Assembly (NCBI RefSeq): GCF_000178955.2
Contig: NC_016631.1
Span: 5,704,001-5,768,000 of the forward strand
Direction: 5' to 3'
Length of the DNA stretch: 64,000 nt
Source: Granulicella mallensis MP5ACTX8
GTDB lineage: Bacteria > Acidobacteriota > Terriglobia > Terriglobales > Acidobacteriaceae
Positions 1 through 9,400 of the stretch are shown one piece after another. A program made the translations under genes and the position numbers. The first letter of the stretch is position 1; each line of letters begins with the position of its first letter. The notes beneath the pieces were generated by a model that did no database searches, was not told where the DNA came from, and saw only the letters and a program-made list of their open reading frames with translations.

Positions 1-169
1 ATTCAGGCATCTTGACTATTTTTAGTCTAGCCTAAAAGTCGGCGATAAGTACAGGATCAGCCCAAAATAGAGGGCTGTAAGCCCGATCTGTAGGCTACAT
101 CTCCCCTGCAAGGTCAGAGCTCAAGTTTTGTTTTGAAGGGGATCTGCCTAAAGACAGAAATGAAACGCG

Positions 170-201
170 AAAAGCCCCGCATCCTCGAAAGGATGCGGGG
201 C
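170..201 (-). terminator. Rho-independent terminator of rplU-rpmA
   Basis: Read on the minus strand, an 11-bp stem (GCCCCGCATCC / GGATGCGGGGC) with a 6-base loop is followed directly by TTTTCG. It lies about 30 bases past the rpmA stop codon. The remaining stretch 1-169 holds no gene or RNA that I recognise. Confidence 0.85.
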
Positions 202-231
202 CCTCGCTTTCAAACTGAAGTTTGAGAGAAC

Positions 232-495
232 TTACGCTGCGACGGTCGGCTCGATCGAGACGAAGCGACCGAGCTGTCCGCGATCGGCGAACTTGACCAC
301 GCCGCTGACCTTGGCGAAGAGCGTGTCGTCGCTGCCGCGACCGACGTTCTTGCCGGCCTTCAGCGGTGTGCCACGCTGGCGGACGAGAATCGATCCGCCG
401 GTGACGGTTTCTCCGCCGAAGCGCTTGACGCCGAGGCGCTGCGCGTTGGAGTCGCGACCATTTTTAGAGCTTCCTAGACCTTTTTTATGTGCCAT
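232..495 (-). CDS. rpmA: 50S ribosomal protein L27
   Basis: This is the 87-residue ribosomal protein L27 of the large subunit, whose N-terminal tail reaches the peptidyl-transferase centre. The start [16 protein letters not shown] and the core [17 protein letters not shown] are diagnostic, and the length is normal. It begins with MAHKKG, so the processed N-terminal extension seen in Firmicutes is absent. GAGG stands 7 bases before the ATG. It follows rplU by about 110 bases on the same strand and shares its terminator, the near-universal rplU-rpmA arrangement. Confidence 0.98.
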   Translation of the reverse strand: MAHKKGLGSSKNGRDSNAQRLGVKRFGGETVTGGSILVRQRGTPLKAGKNVGRGSDDTLFAKVSGVVKFADRGQLGRFVSIEPTVAA

Positions 496-607
496 TACAG
501 TGCCTCTTTCGCGCCGGGGCGCGCCCGCGCTTCTGAAATCATGCGGCTAAGCCGCGAATCCTATTTTGCCAACCTGAGAACCTGCTGTTCGCAGCCCCAG
601 GATGTAC

Positions 608-940
608 TTACTTGGCTTCAGCCTTGAAGCTCTTGCCGCCGACGAGGATCTCGTTGATCTTGACTTCAACGAAGCTCTGGCGATGGCCCTGCAGCTTCTT
701 GTACTGCTTCTTGCGCTTGTAGTGGAACACGAGAATCTTGTCGCCACGGCCTTCGCTGACGACCTCGGCCAGCACCTTCGCGCCGCCCAGATCCTGCTCA
801 AACTTGCCCTCTTCGCCGCTGACAGCAACAACGTCGGAGAACTCCAGCGTGCCGTTTTCGTGCTCGCTCTTCTCAATCCGGACGGTATCGCCGGGGGCCA
901 CGCGGTATTGCTTTCCACCGGTGCGAATGACTGCGTACAT
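608..940 (-). CDS. rplU: 50S ribosomal protein L21
   Basis: Ribosomal protein L21 of the large subunit, 110 residues. MYAVIRTGGKQYRV at the N-terminus and the HYKRKKQYKKLQGHRQ stretch near the C-terminus are family hallmarks. An in-frame ATG five codons upstream (955) exists, but MYAVI is the standard N-terminus and a GAGG sits 9 bases before the ATG at 940, so I use 940. It is first in the rplU-rpmA operon. The 240 bases between it and the divergent gene at 1181 must hold both promoters. Confidence 0.97.
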   Translation of the reverse strand: MYAVIRTGGKQYRVAPGDTVRIEKSEHENGTLEFSDVVAVSGEEGKFEQDLGGAKVLAEVVSEGRGDKILVFHYKRKKQYKKLQGHRQSFVEVKINEILVGGKSFKAEAK

Positions 941-1166
941 AACTTGAAACCTCATCGCCAGAGCGCAGAATGTCCCGCTCGGCTTTCCTCAGAAATACTG
1001 AATGTCTTGTCAGGAGGGCGGGGCTCGCCCGGCCGGCTTGGGCCTCGCAGCCTGTATCTCAGCCGCTACCCACCGGCCCTGTAGCCGAAGACACCGGCTA
1101 CATCGCCAAACTTCAAGAGTTTATCGGGAAATAGGGGTCCAGGTCAACAACTATTCATCTGGCCGA

Positions 1167-1172
1167 TATAAT
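1167..1172 (+). promoter_or_regulatory. TATAAT -10 box, leaderless-type promoter
   Basis: A consensus TATAAT ends 8 bases before the TTG start at 1181. The same CGATATAATCG context and spacing recur before the duplicate gene at 3850. Transcription would be expected to begin at or within a base or two of the start codon. No Shine-Dalgarno is visible, and no clear -35 hexamer is seen. Confidence 0.6.
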
Positions 1173-1180
1173 CGACCCCG

Positions 1181-2536
1181 TTGCCTACCGTGTCCGAGCC
1201 CTCTATACGCCCCGTGAGTTTCCGCGCCCCCCGGGTCATCTTCTGGGCCGGTTTCGCGCTTCGGATGGCCTGCATCCTCATCGGCCGCACCTATCGGATC
1301 CATCTTACCGGCGACCACTTCGACTACGGCTTCGAGGCCGGACGCATCGCCCGCTCCCTCGTGCAGGGCCACGGCTACGGCAATCCTTTCAACGGCTTCT
1401 CCGGCCCCACGGCCTGGCTCCCTCCCCTCTTTCCGCTGCTGATGGCGCTGGGTTTCAAGCTCTTCGGCGTCTACACGAACGGCGCGGCCATCTTCATCAT
1501 GGCGTGCGACAGCCTCTTCTCCGCCGCCGTAGCGCCGGCCATCTACGAGATCGCCGCGCGCTGCTTCGACGCCCACGGCCTCGCCCGACGCGCCTCCGAA
1601 AAAGCCGCCCCCGTAGCACTCTGGTCGGCGTGGCTCTGGGCCGTGTATCCGGCCGCTCTGCAGTTCGCCATCCACTGGCTTTGGGAGATGTCGCTCACCG
1701 CCTGCCTCTTCACCTGGGCCTTCGTCTTCGCGTTGCGCCTGCGGCACATCGGCGAGCCGGAAGCATCAAAACCAAGCCGCGACCTGGGACTCTGGGCCAT
1801 CTTTGGCCTGCTGTGGGGGCTCGTTACGCTCTCCAACTCCTCGCTGCTGCTCGTACTGCCCGCATGGATTCTCTGGATCCTGTGGCCGTCGAAGACCCTC
1901 CGTACTTTCAGCCCCAAAGCTGCCGGTGCCGTTCTTGCCTGCGTTGTCTTCGCTACCACGCTTGCCCCCTGGATCATCCGCAACGAGCACACGCTGCACG
2001 CCTTCATCCCCACGCGCGACAACTTCGGAGTCGAGCTCTTCAGGTCGGTAGAGCCTGGAAACGGCTCCCTCCCCTGGGGCACAGCCATGCCGCTCTGGCC
2101 CGGCGATCCCGAGTTCCAACGCTTCGTCCGGATGGGCGAAGTGGCCTATGGGCAGGCTAAGGGAGAAGAAGCCAAAGCTCTCATTCGCGCGTATCCGGGG
2201 GAGTTCGTGCGCCGGATTCGCGACCGCATGATCTTCTTCTGGGACGGCACACCGCACTCCCCCGAGGGCCATCCGCTGCTCGAGTACCTGCGGCTGTTGA
2301 GCTACAGCTTTCTCGGCACCTGCGGCCTGCTCGGCCTGCTCCTTGCCCTGAAACGGCGTGCGTCCGGCGCGTGGCCCATGGCGCTGGCCTTTTTGCTCGT
2401 CCCGCTGCCATACTATTTCGTGACCATGCAGGCACGATTTCGGCATCCCCTGGAGCCGCTGATCGCGGTGCTGGCGGTCTATCTTTTTCGGTCGACGCAA
2501 CCGCGTGCCGAGTTGCAACGGAAGGCGGCGCGGTGA
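1181..2536 (+). CDS. GT-C membrane glycosyltransferase-like protein (copy 1)
   Basis: A polytopic inner-membrane protein of 451 residues resembling the GT39/ArnT/PMT superfamily, which moves sugars from lipid-linked donors onto acceptors on the outer face of the membrane. After a short cytosolic start comes a first membrane segment, then a loop with an acidic DHFDYGFEAGRIA segment, the usual place for the catalytic acid, then roughly ten hydrophobic segments ending in LIAVLAVYLFRS. The TTG start at 1181 is 8 bases after TATAAT and is conserved in the paralogue at 3850; GTG at 1190 is the alternative. Its stop overlaps the start of the epimerase (GTGA). Donor and acceptor cannot be told from sequence. 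Confidence 0.75.
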   Translation: MPTVSEPSIRPVSFRAPRVIFWAGFALRMACILIGRTYRIHLTGDHFDYGFEAGRIARSLVQGHGYGNPFNGFSGPTAWLPPLFPLLMALGFKLFGVYTNGAAIFIMACDSLFSAAVAPAIYEIAARCFDAHGLARRASEKAAPVALWSAWLWAVYPAALQFAIHWLWEMSLTACLFTWAFVFALRLRHIGEPEASKPSRDLGLWAIFGLLWGLVTLSNSSLLLVLPAWILWILWPSKTLRTFSPKAAGAVLACVVFATTLAPWIIRNEHTLHAFIPTRDNFGVELFRSVEPGNGSLPWGTAMPLWPGDPEFQRFVRMGEVAYGQAKGEEAKALIRAYPGEFVRRIRDRMIFFWDGTPHSPEGHPLLEYLRLLSYSFLGTCGLLGLLLALKRRASGAWPMALAFLLVPLPYYFVTMQARFRHPLEPLIAVLAVYLFRSTQPRAELQRKAAR

Positions 2537-3588
2537 ACGATCGCAAAGAGTTTCTGGTCACCGGCGCCTCCGGCTTCTTCGGCGGCATCCTCAAGCAACG
2601 GCTGCTGGCGGAAGGCTTCGCCGTCACCAACATCGACCTCGTCGCCGACGCAGACTCCCACCCCGCGCTCACCAGCATCCAGGGCGACATCCGCGACGCA
2701 GCCCTGCTCGCCCGCACCTTCGCCGAGCACAAGTTCGAGGCAGTCTTTCACTGCGCCGCCATGCTGGCGCACGACGTCCAGGACGACAACCTGCTCTGGA
2801 GTTCCAACGTAGACGGTACGCGGCTCGTAGCCGAGGCCGCGCTGGCGGCAGGCGTGACGCGGTTCATCTTCATCTCGACGAACTGCCTGTGGGGTGAGGG
2901 CCTGGCACGCGAAGTAACAGAACAAGAGGTGCCCGCGCCCGTGGAACTCTACGGCCACTCGAAGCTGGCTGCAGAAAAGCAGCTCGATTCTCTGCGCTCG
3001 GAACACCCGGAGCTGCAGGTCATCACGCTGCGCTGCCCGACGATCATGGACAGCGGCCGGCTGGGTCTGCTCGCGATTCTGTTCGAGTTCATCGATGATG
3101 GGAAAAAGGTATGGGTGGTGGGGGACGGCTCCAACCGCTACCAGTTCATCTACGCGCAGGACCTCGCCACGGCCTGCCTCCAATGCCTCAACTACGCCGG
3201 ATCGAACCTGTTTCATATCGGGTCGGACCAGGTGCCGACGATGCGCGGCATGTACGAGAACGTGATCCGCACCGCGGGCAGTAGGTCGCGCGTGGCCTCC
3301 TTGCCCAAGGCTCCGACGATTGCGATGATGAAGCTCGCGCACAAGCTGAATATCTCTCCGCTGGGCCCCTATCACTACCGCATGATCGCCGAGAACTTCA
3401 TCTTCGATACCACCCGCATCCGCCACGAGTTGGGGTGGGCACCGACGTTTACGAACGAGCAGATGTTGCTGCGCTCCTTCGAGTACTACCGCGAACATCG
3501 CCGCGCCATCCACGAACGCACGGACGTGTCGGCCCACTCGAAGGCTGCGCCCATGGGGATCATCCGGTTGCTGAAGTGGCTCTCGTAA
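2533..3588 (+). CDS. NAD(P)-dependent epimerase/dehydratase (extended SDR)
   Basis: A soluble extended short-chain dehydrogenase of 351 residues that probably modifies a nucleotide sugar. The Rossmann motif TGASGFFGG lies near residue 10, the catalytic pair is in YGHSK (YxxxK), and ISTNCLWG supplies the upstream Ser/Thr. The open frame continues upstream, but the Rossmann strand begins at KEFLVTGASG, so GTG at 2533 is chosen. That GTG overlaps the TGA of the glycosyltransferase (GTGA), implying translational coupling. Lying between two duplicate glycosyltransferases, it probably supplies or remodels the sugar for surface glycan synthesis. The exact reaction is unknown. Confidence 0.85.
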   Translation: MNDRKEFLVTGASGFFGGILKQRLLAEGFAVTNIDLVADADSHPALTSIQGDIRDAALLARTFAEHKFEAVFHCAAMLAHDVQDDNLLWSSNVDGTRLVAEAALAAGVTRFIFISTNCLWGEGLAREVTEQEVPAPVELYGHSKLAAEKQLDSLRSEHPELQVITLRCPTIMDSGRLGLLAILFEFIDDGKKVWVVGDGSNRYQFIYAQDLATACLQCLNYAGSNLFHIGSDQVPTMRGMYENVIRTAGSRSRVASLPKAPTIAMMKLAHKLNISPLGPYHYRMIAENFIFDTTRIRHELGWAPTFTNEQMLLRSFEYYREHRRAIHERTDVSAHSKAAPMGIIRLLKWLS

Positions 3589-3616
3589 GCTACCCGATCG
3601 CGCAGAAACACTGGCA

Positions 3617-3810
3617 CTTGCTTTTCTGTTTGTCATTCGAGCGCAGCGAGCGAACCTGCTTCCTCCCGTTTTTTGCCATTGCCACCACAGGCGTTGTGCG
3701 TTAGCCCAAACCAAGCTCCAGTTCCAGCGCACATATTTCTGGGTGATATGAACGAAGAACGGGAGACAGCAGGTTCGCTCGCTGCGCTCGGAATGACAAC
3801 TAGAAAAGCA
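3617..3810. repeat. Long palindromic intergenic repeat, family A (copy 1)
   Basis: The outer arms are inverted: GTCATTCGAGCGCAGCGAG at the left and CTCGCTGCGCTCGGAATGAC at the right, extended by CGAACCTGCT/AGCAGGTTCG and by TTGCTTTTCT-like tails. They enclose about 110 bases that are conserved (CCAGTTCCAGCGC, GTTGTGCGT) in the copies at 41914 and 51492. No reading frame is conserved. It fills the gap between the epimerase and the second glycosyltransferase. Confidence 0.85.
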
Positions 3811-3835
3811 ACAGCAACGGCAAGGCAACGCCCGA

Positions 3836-3841
3836 TATAAT
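3836..3841 (+). promoter_or_regulatory. TATAAT -10 box, leaderless-type promoter (copy 2)
   Basis: CGATATAATCG is identical in context to the box before copy 1, again 8 bases before a TTG codon (3850). Conservation of box, spacing and start in both paralogues supports a real promoter rather than chance. Confidence 0.6.
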
Positions 3842-3849
3842 CGCCCCTA

Positions 3850-5208
3850 TTGCCAACCATGCCCGAGCCCACCATCCGTCGCCTCAACTTCCGCGCCCCC
3901 TGGGTCATCTTCTGGGTCGGTTTCGCACTTCGGATGGCCTGCATCCTCATCGGCCACACCTATCGCATCCGCACCACCCACGACCATTGGGAGTATGGCT
4001 TCGAGGCCGGGCGCATCGCGCGCTCCCTCGTTCTGGGCCGCGGCTACAGCAGCCCGTTCAACGGCCCCTCCGGCCCGACGGCATGGCTTCCACCGCTCTA
4101 TCCGTTGCTGATGGCCTTGGGCTTCAAGCTCTTCGGCGTCTATACAAATGCTGCGGCGATCTTCATCATGGCGTGCAACAGCGCCCTCTCAGCCGCCATC
4201 GCACCGGCACTCTACGAGATCGCAGCGCGCTGCTTTGACGCTTACGGCATCGCCCGCCGTGCCTCGATGAAGGCTGCCCCGGTAGCCCTCTGGTCGGCGT
4301 GGCTCTGGGCCGTCTATCCGGCGGCTCTGCAGTTCGCCATCCACTGGCTCTGGGAGATGTCGCTCACAGCCTGCCTCTTCACCTGGGCACTCGTCTTCTG
4401 CCTTCGCCTGCGACGCATCGGCGAACCGGAAGAGGTAGCGCCAAGGCCGGGCCGCGACTTTGTATTCTGGGCTGTCTTTGGGCTGCTGTGGGGGTTGACC
4501 GCTCTCTCCAATGCCTCCCTGGTACTGTGTCTTCCCGTATGGATTCTCTGGATTCTGTGGCCGCAAAAGAACCAGCCATCCCATCCCCCCTTGATGCAGT
4601 CCGTCGCAGGCGCTGCTCTCGCCTGTATCGTCGTCGTTGCAACCATGACGCCGTGGATCGTGCGCAACGAGCGTGCCTTTCACGCCTTCGTGCCGACGCG
4701 TTCCAACTTCGGCGTCGAGCTTTGGCAGAGTTCGCTTCCCTCCCACGACGCCTTTCCCTGGGGAGCCACCGTGCCCCTCTGGAGCGGCGATCCCGACTTC
4801 AAGCTCTACGCCAGGATGGGGGAGCTTAACTACTCGAAGATGCGCGGCGCCCAGGCCAAGGCGACGCTGCGTGCACATCCCGATGTGTTTCTGCGCCACA
4901 CGCTGCAGCGCATTCAGTTCTTCTGGTTCGGGGTTCCTCATACCGAACAGAAACACCGCTCGGAAGAGGTGGGCCGCATCTTCAGCTACAGCTTCTTGAG
5001 CGTCGCCGGACTGCTCGGCCTGGCCCTCGCGTTGAAACGAAGAGTTCCAGGAGCCTGGCTGATGGCGAGCGTCCTGCTGTTGACGCCGCTCGTGTACTAC
5101 ATGGTCGTCATCCAGGCGCGGTTCAGGCACCCGATCGAGCCCATCATCGCCGTCCTGTCCGTGTACCTCTTCCGCTCGACGACACCGCGTAAAAAAGCTG
5201 AGGCTTAG
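3850..5208 (+). CDS. GT-C membrane glycosyltransferase-like protein (copy 2)
   Basis: A 452-residue paralogue of the protein at 1181, aligned along its whole length with long identical blocks (GPTAWLPPL, ALGFKLFGVYTN, WSAWLWAVYPAALQFAI). It has the same topology: an acidic loop with DHWEYGFEAGRIARS followed by about ten membrane segments. ATG at 3859 is an alternative start, but TTG at 3850 keeps the promoter spacing and the shared MPT-PEP N-terminus. The two copies share promoter and direction and flank the epimerase, so this is a local tandem duplication that has diverged mainly in the large external loops, possibly for different acceptors. Confidence 0.75.
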   Translation: MPTMPEPTIRRLNFRAPWVIFWVGFALRMACILIGHTYRIRTTHDHWEYGFEAGRIARSLVLGRGYSSPFNGPSGPTAWLPPLYPLLMALGFKLFGVYTNAAAIFIMACNSALSAAIAPALYEIAARCFDAYGIARRASMKAAPVALWSAWLWAVYPAALQFAIHWLWEMSLTACLFTWALVFCLRLRRIGEPEEVAPRPGRDFVFWAVFGLLWGLTALSNASLVLCLPVWILWILWPQKNQPSHPPLMQSVAGAALACIVVVATMTPWIVRNERAFHAFVPTRSNFGVELWQSSLPSHDAFPWGATVPLWSGDPDFKLYARMGELNYSKMRGAQAKATLRAHPDVFLRHTLQRIQFFWFGVPHTEQKHRSEEVGRIFSYSFLSVAGLLGLALALKRRVPGAWLMASVLLLTPLVYYMVVIQARFRHPIEPIIAVLSVYLFRSTTPRKKAEA

Positions 5209-5244
5209 AGATAAAGATCTCTTTCTAAACCCACCCATACCCTC

Positions 5245-5391
5245 TCATCTCGACCGGAGGCGGCGTTCTTTGCCGCCATAGTGGAGAGACCTCTGTATTT
5301 TGCCCGTAGTAGCACTGCTGCTTCGAGCGAAATACAGGGGTCTCTCCACTACGCATGACATAAAGCCGTCATGCTCCGGTCGAGATGACAA
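5245..5391. repeat. Long palindromic intergenic repeat, family D (copy 1)
   Basis: The outer arms CATCTCGACCGGAG and CTCCGGTCGAGATG are inverted. Nested inside is a second inverted pair, GTGGAGAGACC(T)CTGTATTT and AAATACAGGGGTCTCTCCAC. A GGCGGCGTTCTTTGCCGCC hairpin follows the left arm and is shared with the shorter copy at 17214. It occupies the gap between glycosyltransferase copy 2 and the ABC ATPase, where it may end transcription. Confidence 0.8.
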
Positions 5392-5503
5392 GATATGGGT
5401 AATTTGAGAAAGACACTTTCCTTCCAAGCCCCCAACCCACAGGTGATAGAGTTCAAACACCGTAGTAGCAGTCGAATCCCTCACCGAGTCAGGGGCTTCT
5501 CGC

Positions 5504-6397
5504 ATGGCGCTTACGATCACAGGTCTGTCCAAGACCTATCCGAATGGTGTTCACGCTCTCAAGAACATCTCGCTCACTATCGGCAACAACATGTTCGGGC
5601 TGCTAGGTCCAAACGGCGCAGGCAAGAGTACGCTGATGCGTACCATCGCCACCCTGCAGGAGCCCGACAGCGGCACCATCTTTCTCGACGGCATCGACGT
5701 ACTCCAGCAGAAAGACGCCGTGCGCCAGACGCTCGGCTATCTGCCGCAGGAGTTCGGGGTCTACCCCAAGATGTCGGCGCTGGACATGCTCTCCCACCTT
5801 GCGGTGATGAAGGGCATTACCAACGCGGGTGAGCGCAAGGAGATCGTCGAAGCCCTGCTGAACCAGACGAACCTGTGGGCGTTCCGCAAGAAGGCGCTGA
5901 GCACCTACTCCGGCGGCATGAAGCAGCGGTTCGGCATCGCGCAGGCGCTGCTCGGCAAGCCCCGGCTCATCATCGTCGACGAGCCGACTGCCGGACTCGA
6001 TCCCGCCGAACGCAATCGCTTCCTCAACCTGCTCTCGTCCATCGGCCGGGACGTCACGGTGATCCTCTCGACGCACATCGTCGAAGACGTTCGCGAACTC
6101 TGCCCGCGCATGGCGATCATCGCCGCAGGAGAGTTGCTGCTGGAAGGCGCACCCAGCGAGGCGCTGGCCGCCTTGAACGGCAAGATCTGGTCGAAGGTCG
6201 TTGCCACCGATGACGAGCTGCGCGCTCTGGAATCGGAGCTGCGCGTCATCTCCAGCCACCTGGTCGCAGGCCAGCACGAGATTCGTGTCTTCGCCGACAG
6301 CGCCCCCGGCGAAGGCTTCCGCGCCGTGGATTCCGGTCTTGAGGACGTTTACTTCCTCAACCTGTCCAGCCAGTCCGCAGCCAAAGCAGCCAACTAA
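5504..6397 (+). CDS. ABC transporter ATP-binding protein
   Basis: The cytosolic ATPase of an ABC-2 type transporter, 297 residues. Walker A is GPNGAGKST at 35-43, the signature YSGGMKQ at 135-141, Walker B LIIVDE at 155-160, and the switch histidine lies in LSTHIVED. The C-terminal 80 residues look like the regulatory tail common in ABC-2 ATPases. The permease-peptidase gene follows after 24 bases, so the two very likely form one transporter. The substrate is unknown. Confidence 0.93.
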   Translation: MALTITGLSKTYPNGVHALKNISLTIGNNMFGLLGPNGAGKSTLMRTIATLQEPDSGTIFLDGIDVLQQKDAVRQTLGYLPQEFGVYPKMSALDMLSHLAVMKGITNAGERKEIVEALLNQTNLWAFRKKALSTYSGGMKQRFGIAQALLGKPRLIIVDEPTAGLDPAERNRFLNLLSSIGRDVTVILSTHIVEDVRELCPRMAIIAAGELLLEGAPSEALAALNGKIWSKVVATDDELRALESELRVISSHLVAGQHEIRVFADSAPGEGFRAVDSGLEDVYFLNLSSQSAAKAAN

Positions 6398-6421
6398 CCT
6401 CTTTCCGCACGGAGATCCGCG

Positions 6422-9400
6422 ATGAAACTCTTTTGGGAGTTCTTCTCCTTCGAGCTCAAGGTCCGGCTGAAGAGCCTGTCGACATACGTGTACTTTGCGA
6501 TGTGGTTCTTCTTCAGCTTCCTTTCCGTCGCCGCTGAGGACTTCATCACCACGGGCAACGGCAAACAGCTCCTCAATGGACCGTTCTCAAACACCATCCT
6601 GTACATGTTTTTCACGTTGTTCGGGACGATTGTTATTGCCGCTATCTTCGGCACATCGGTCCTGCGCGACTTTCAACGCGATACCTTCCAGTTGATCTTT
6701 ACAAAGCCGATTACGAAGTTTGCGTATCTCGGCGGCCGCTGGGCGGGATCGTTTGTCACCTGCGTCTTTGTGTTCTCGGGAATCGTCTTCGGCGAAGCGA
6801 TCGGATCGCTGATGCCCTGGGCCGATCACACCCGCATCGTTAGCGGCCATGCCTGGTGGTACCTGCAGCCGTTCCTGTCGATCGTGGTCGTGCAGATCTT
6901 CTTTCTCGGCTCGATCTTCTTCCTGGTGGCTGCGCTCTCGCGCAAGATTGTCATCGTCTACCTGCAGGGCATCGCGGTCCTGATGATCTACCTGCTGCTG
7001 CAGGCCGTGTTCGATGCGACGCGATCGCTCGAGCACTTCTGGTCCGGCATTCTCGATCCCATCGGATTGCAGCTTGCGAGCGTCATCGCGCGTTACTGGA
7101 CAGTCGCGGAGAAAAACTCGCAGCTCTTCTCCTGGTCCGCGCATGTAGGCAACGGCGTCTTTCTCTACAATCGGCTGCTTTGGATCGCCGTGGGTTTTGT
7201 CTCGCTGGGTGCGGTGTACCTATTCTTCCCCATGTCCGTCGAGGCGCTGACGGCAAAGTCGCAGGGACGGCGAGCGGCGAAGGCCAAGCGCGAAGAGGAA
7301 TCCGAGCTTCAGCCACGACGCTCTCTGGTGGCCGCACAGATGCCAAGTGTGCAGCAGAACTTCGGAAGCGGTCTCTGGTTCACGCAACTTGTCTCGATGA
7401 CACGCCTGCGCATCTCCAACATCACCCATGAGCTGCTGTTCTGGGCACTCGGCGTATTGATCGCTTTCTTTGCCCTGGTCAACGGCTACTTCGCAGGACA
7501 TGCACAGGAGACCAATGTCTGGCCCGTCACGTTCCTGATGCTGCAGTCCGTGGAGAACACGGCGGTCATTCTGCTCTTCGTGGTGGCGACCATCTATGCC
7601 GGAGAGCTGGTGTGGCGCGAACGGGATACGCGCTTTGCGGGCATCCATGACGCACTGCCCATGCGCGAGACAACGGATTGGCTCTCGAAGTTCTTCGCGC
7701 TGGCCTTCGTCGAAGTGGTTCTCCTGCTCGTGGTCATGGCCTGCGGCATCCTCATGCAGACCTTCTCAGGCTTCCATCAGTATGACCTCCTACAGTACTT
7801 CAAGGAGCTGTTCCTCATCGTCTTTCCCTCGGTGATGGGGATCGCCCTGCTCGCGTTCTTCGTGCAAACGGTGGTCTCCAACAAATTTCTCGGCCACGCC
7901 ATCGTCCTGGGCGTCTTCATCATGCAGCCGATTCTCAATCGCTGGAACATCGAGAACTCGCTGCTCGTGCCGACACAGAGCCCCCCGTACAGCTACTCCG
8001 ACATGAATGGCTACGGCCACTTCGTAGCGGCGCTGGCCTGGTCAACCGTTTATTGGACCTCGATCTTCGCATTTCTTGCCGTTCTCTCAATCGCGCTGGC
8101 GCGACGCGGCGCCGAGGATAGCTGGCGTGCACGCTGGGGTCAGGCGCGTCATCGCCTGCCAGGACTGACGCCCGCACTGGGGCTCTTCGTGCTGCTCGTT
8201 ATCGGCAGTGGAAGTTGGTACTTCTACAACACGCACGTCCTCAACACCTTCTATACACAGAAGCAGCTCCGCGATTTCCAGGCGCAGTACGAACGCGACT
8301 TCAAGAAGTACGAGCGCTTTCCGCAGCCGAAGATCACCTCCGTCGATGCGAACATCGATCTCGATCCCTATCACCGTTCGTTCTCCGGCACCGGTCACTT
8401 TGTGCTGCAGAACAAGACACCGAATCCCATCCAGCAGATCCACATCACCGACCAGAGGCAGTCGGTTGCCGACGTGCAGTTCGATCGGCCGTTTCACCAC
8501 ATCAGCAGTTCTTTCCGCGATCTCTATTCGATCTATCAACTCGAAACGCCGCTCGCGCCGGGTGAGAAGTTGAACATGACCTTCAAGGTCGGATATCAGT
8601 CGCATGGCTTCCGCGATGGCGGCGAGCGGCCCGAACTGGCCTACAGCGGCATGTTCTTTGACTCCAGCTACTTTCCAACCATCGGTTACAGCAACGATGT
8701 AGAGATCGACGACCCCCGCCGCCGCCGCGAAGAGAAGCTGCCGCTGCTCGAAGACCTTCCGCCGCGCGGCGATTCCCTGGGCAGCGTGACGAATCTCTTT
8801 ACCCCCACCTCTGACTGGATCAGCTATCGCACTACAGTCAGCACACCCGACGATCAGATCGCGCTCGCACCCGGATATCTGCAACGCGACTGGTATCAGA
8901 ACGATCGCCACTACTTCTCCTACGACATGGGCGACGTGAAGATTCTCGACTTCTTCTCGTACATCTCCGGCCGCTACACGGTAAAGAAGGAGAACTACAA
9001 GGGCACCAGCATCGAGGTCTACTACGACTACCACCATCCCTGGGATGTCGACGACATGATGCAGGGAGCACGCGCGGGACTTGACTACTACCAGGCCAAC
9101 TACAGCCCGTTCCAGTACAAACAATTCCGCATCATCGAGTTCCCGCGCTACCGCAGCTTCGCGCAGTCGTTCTCGAACACCTCTCCTTTCACCGAAACCT
9201 TCTTCCTCTCTCGCGTCCTCAACCCGAAGAAGGATATCGACTTCACCTACTTCGTTACCGCGCATGAACTCGCACACCAGTGGTGGGCCCACCAGCTCAT
9301 TGGCGGCCGCGTTGCCGGGTCGAACATGATGTCGGAGTCGCTGGCCGAATACTCTGCCCTGCGCGTGGCGCAGAAAAAGTATGGAGACGCGCAGATGCAC

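Noticed and set aside
3617-3810. Possible CRISPR or integron-like array from repeated arms
   Set aside because: Only two inverted arms per element with a conserved interior; no direct repeats with unique spacers anywhere in the window.
2479-3828. 449-codon minus frame opposite the epimerase
   Set aside because: Shadow of the epimerase, and its start lies within a family A repeat.
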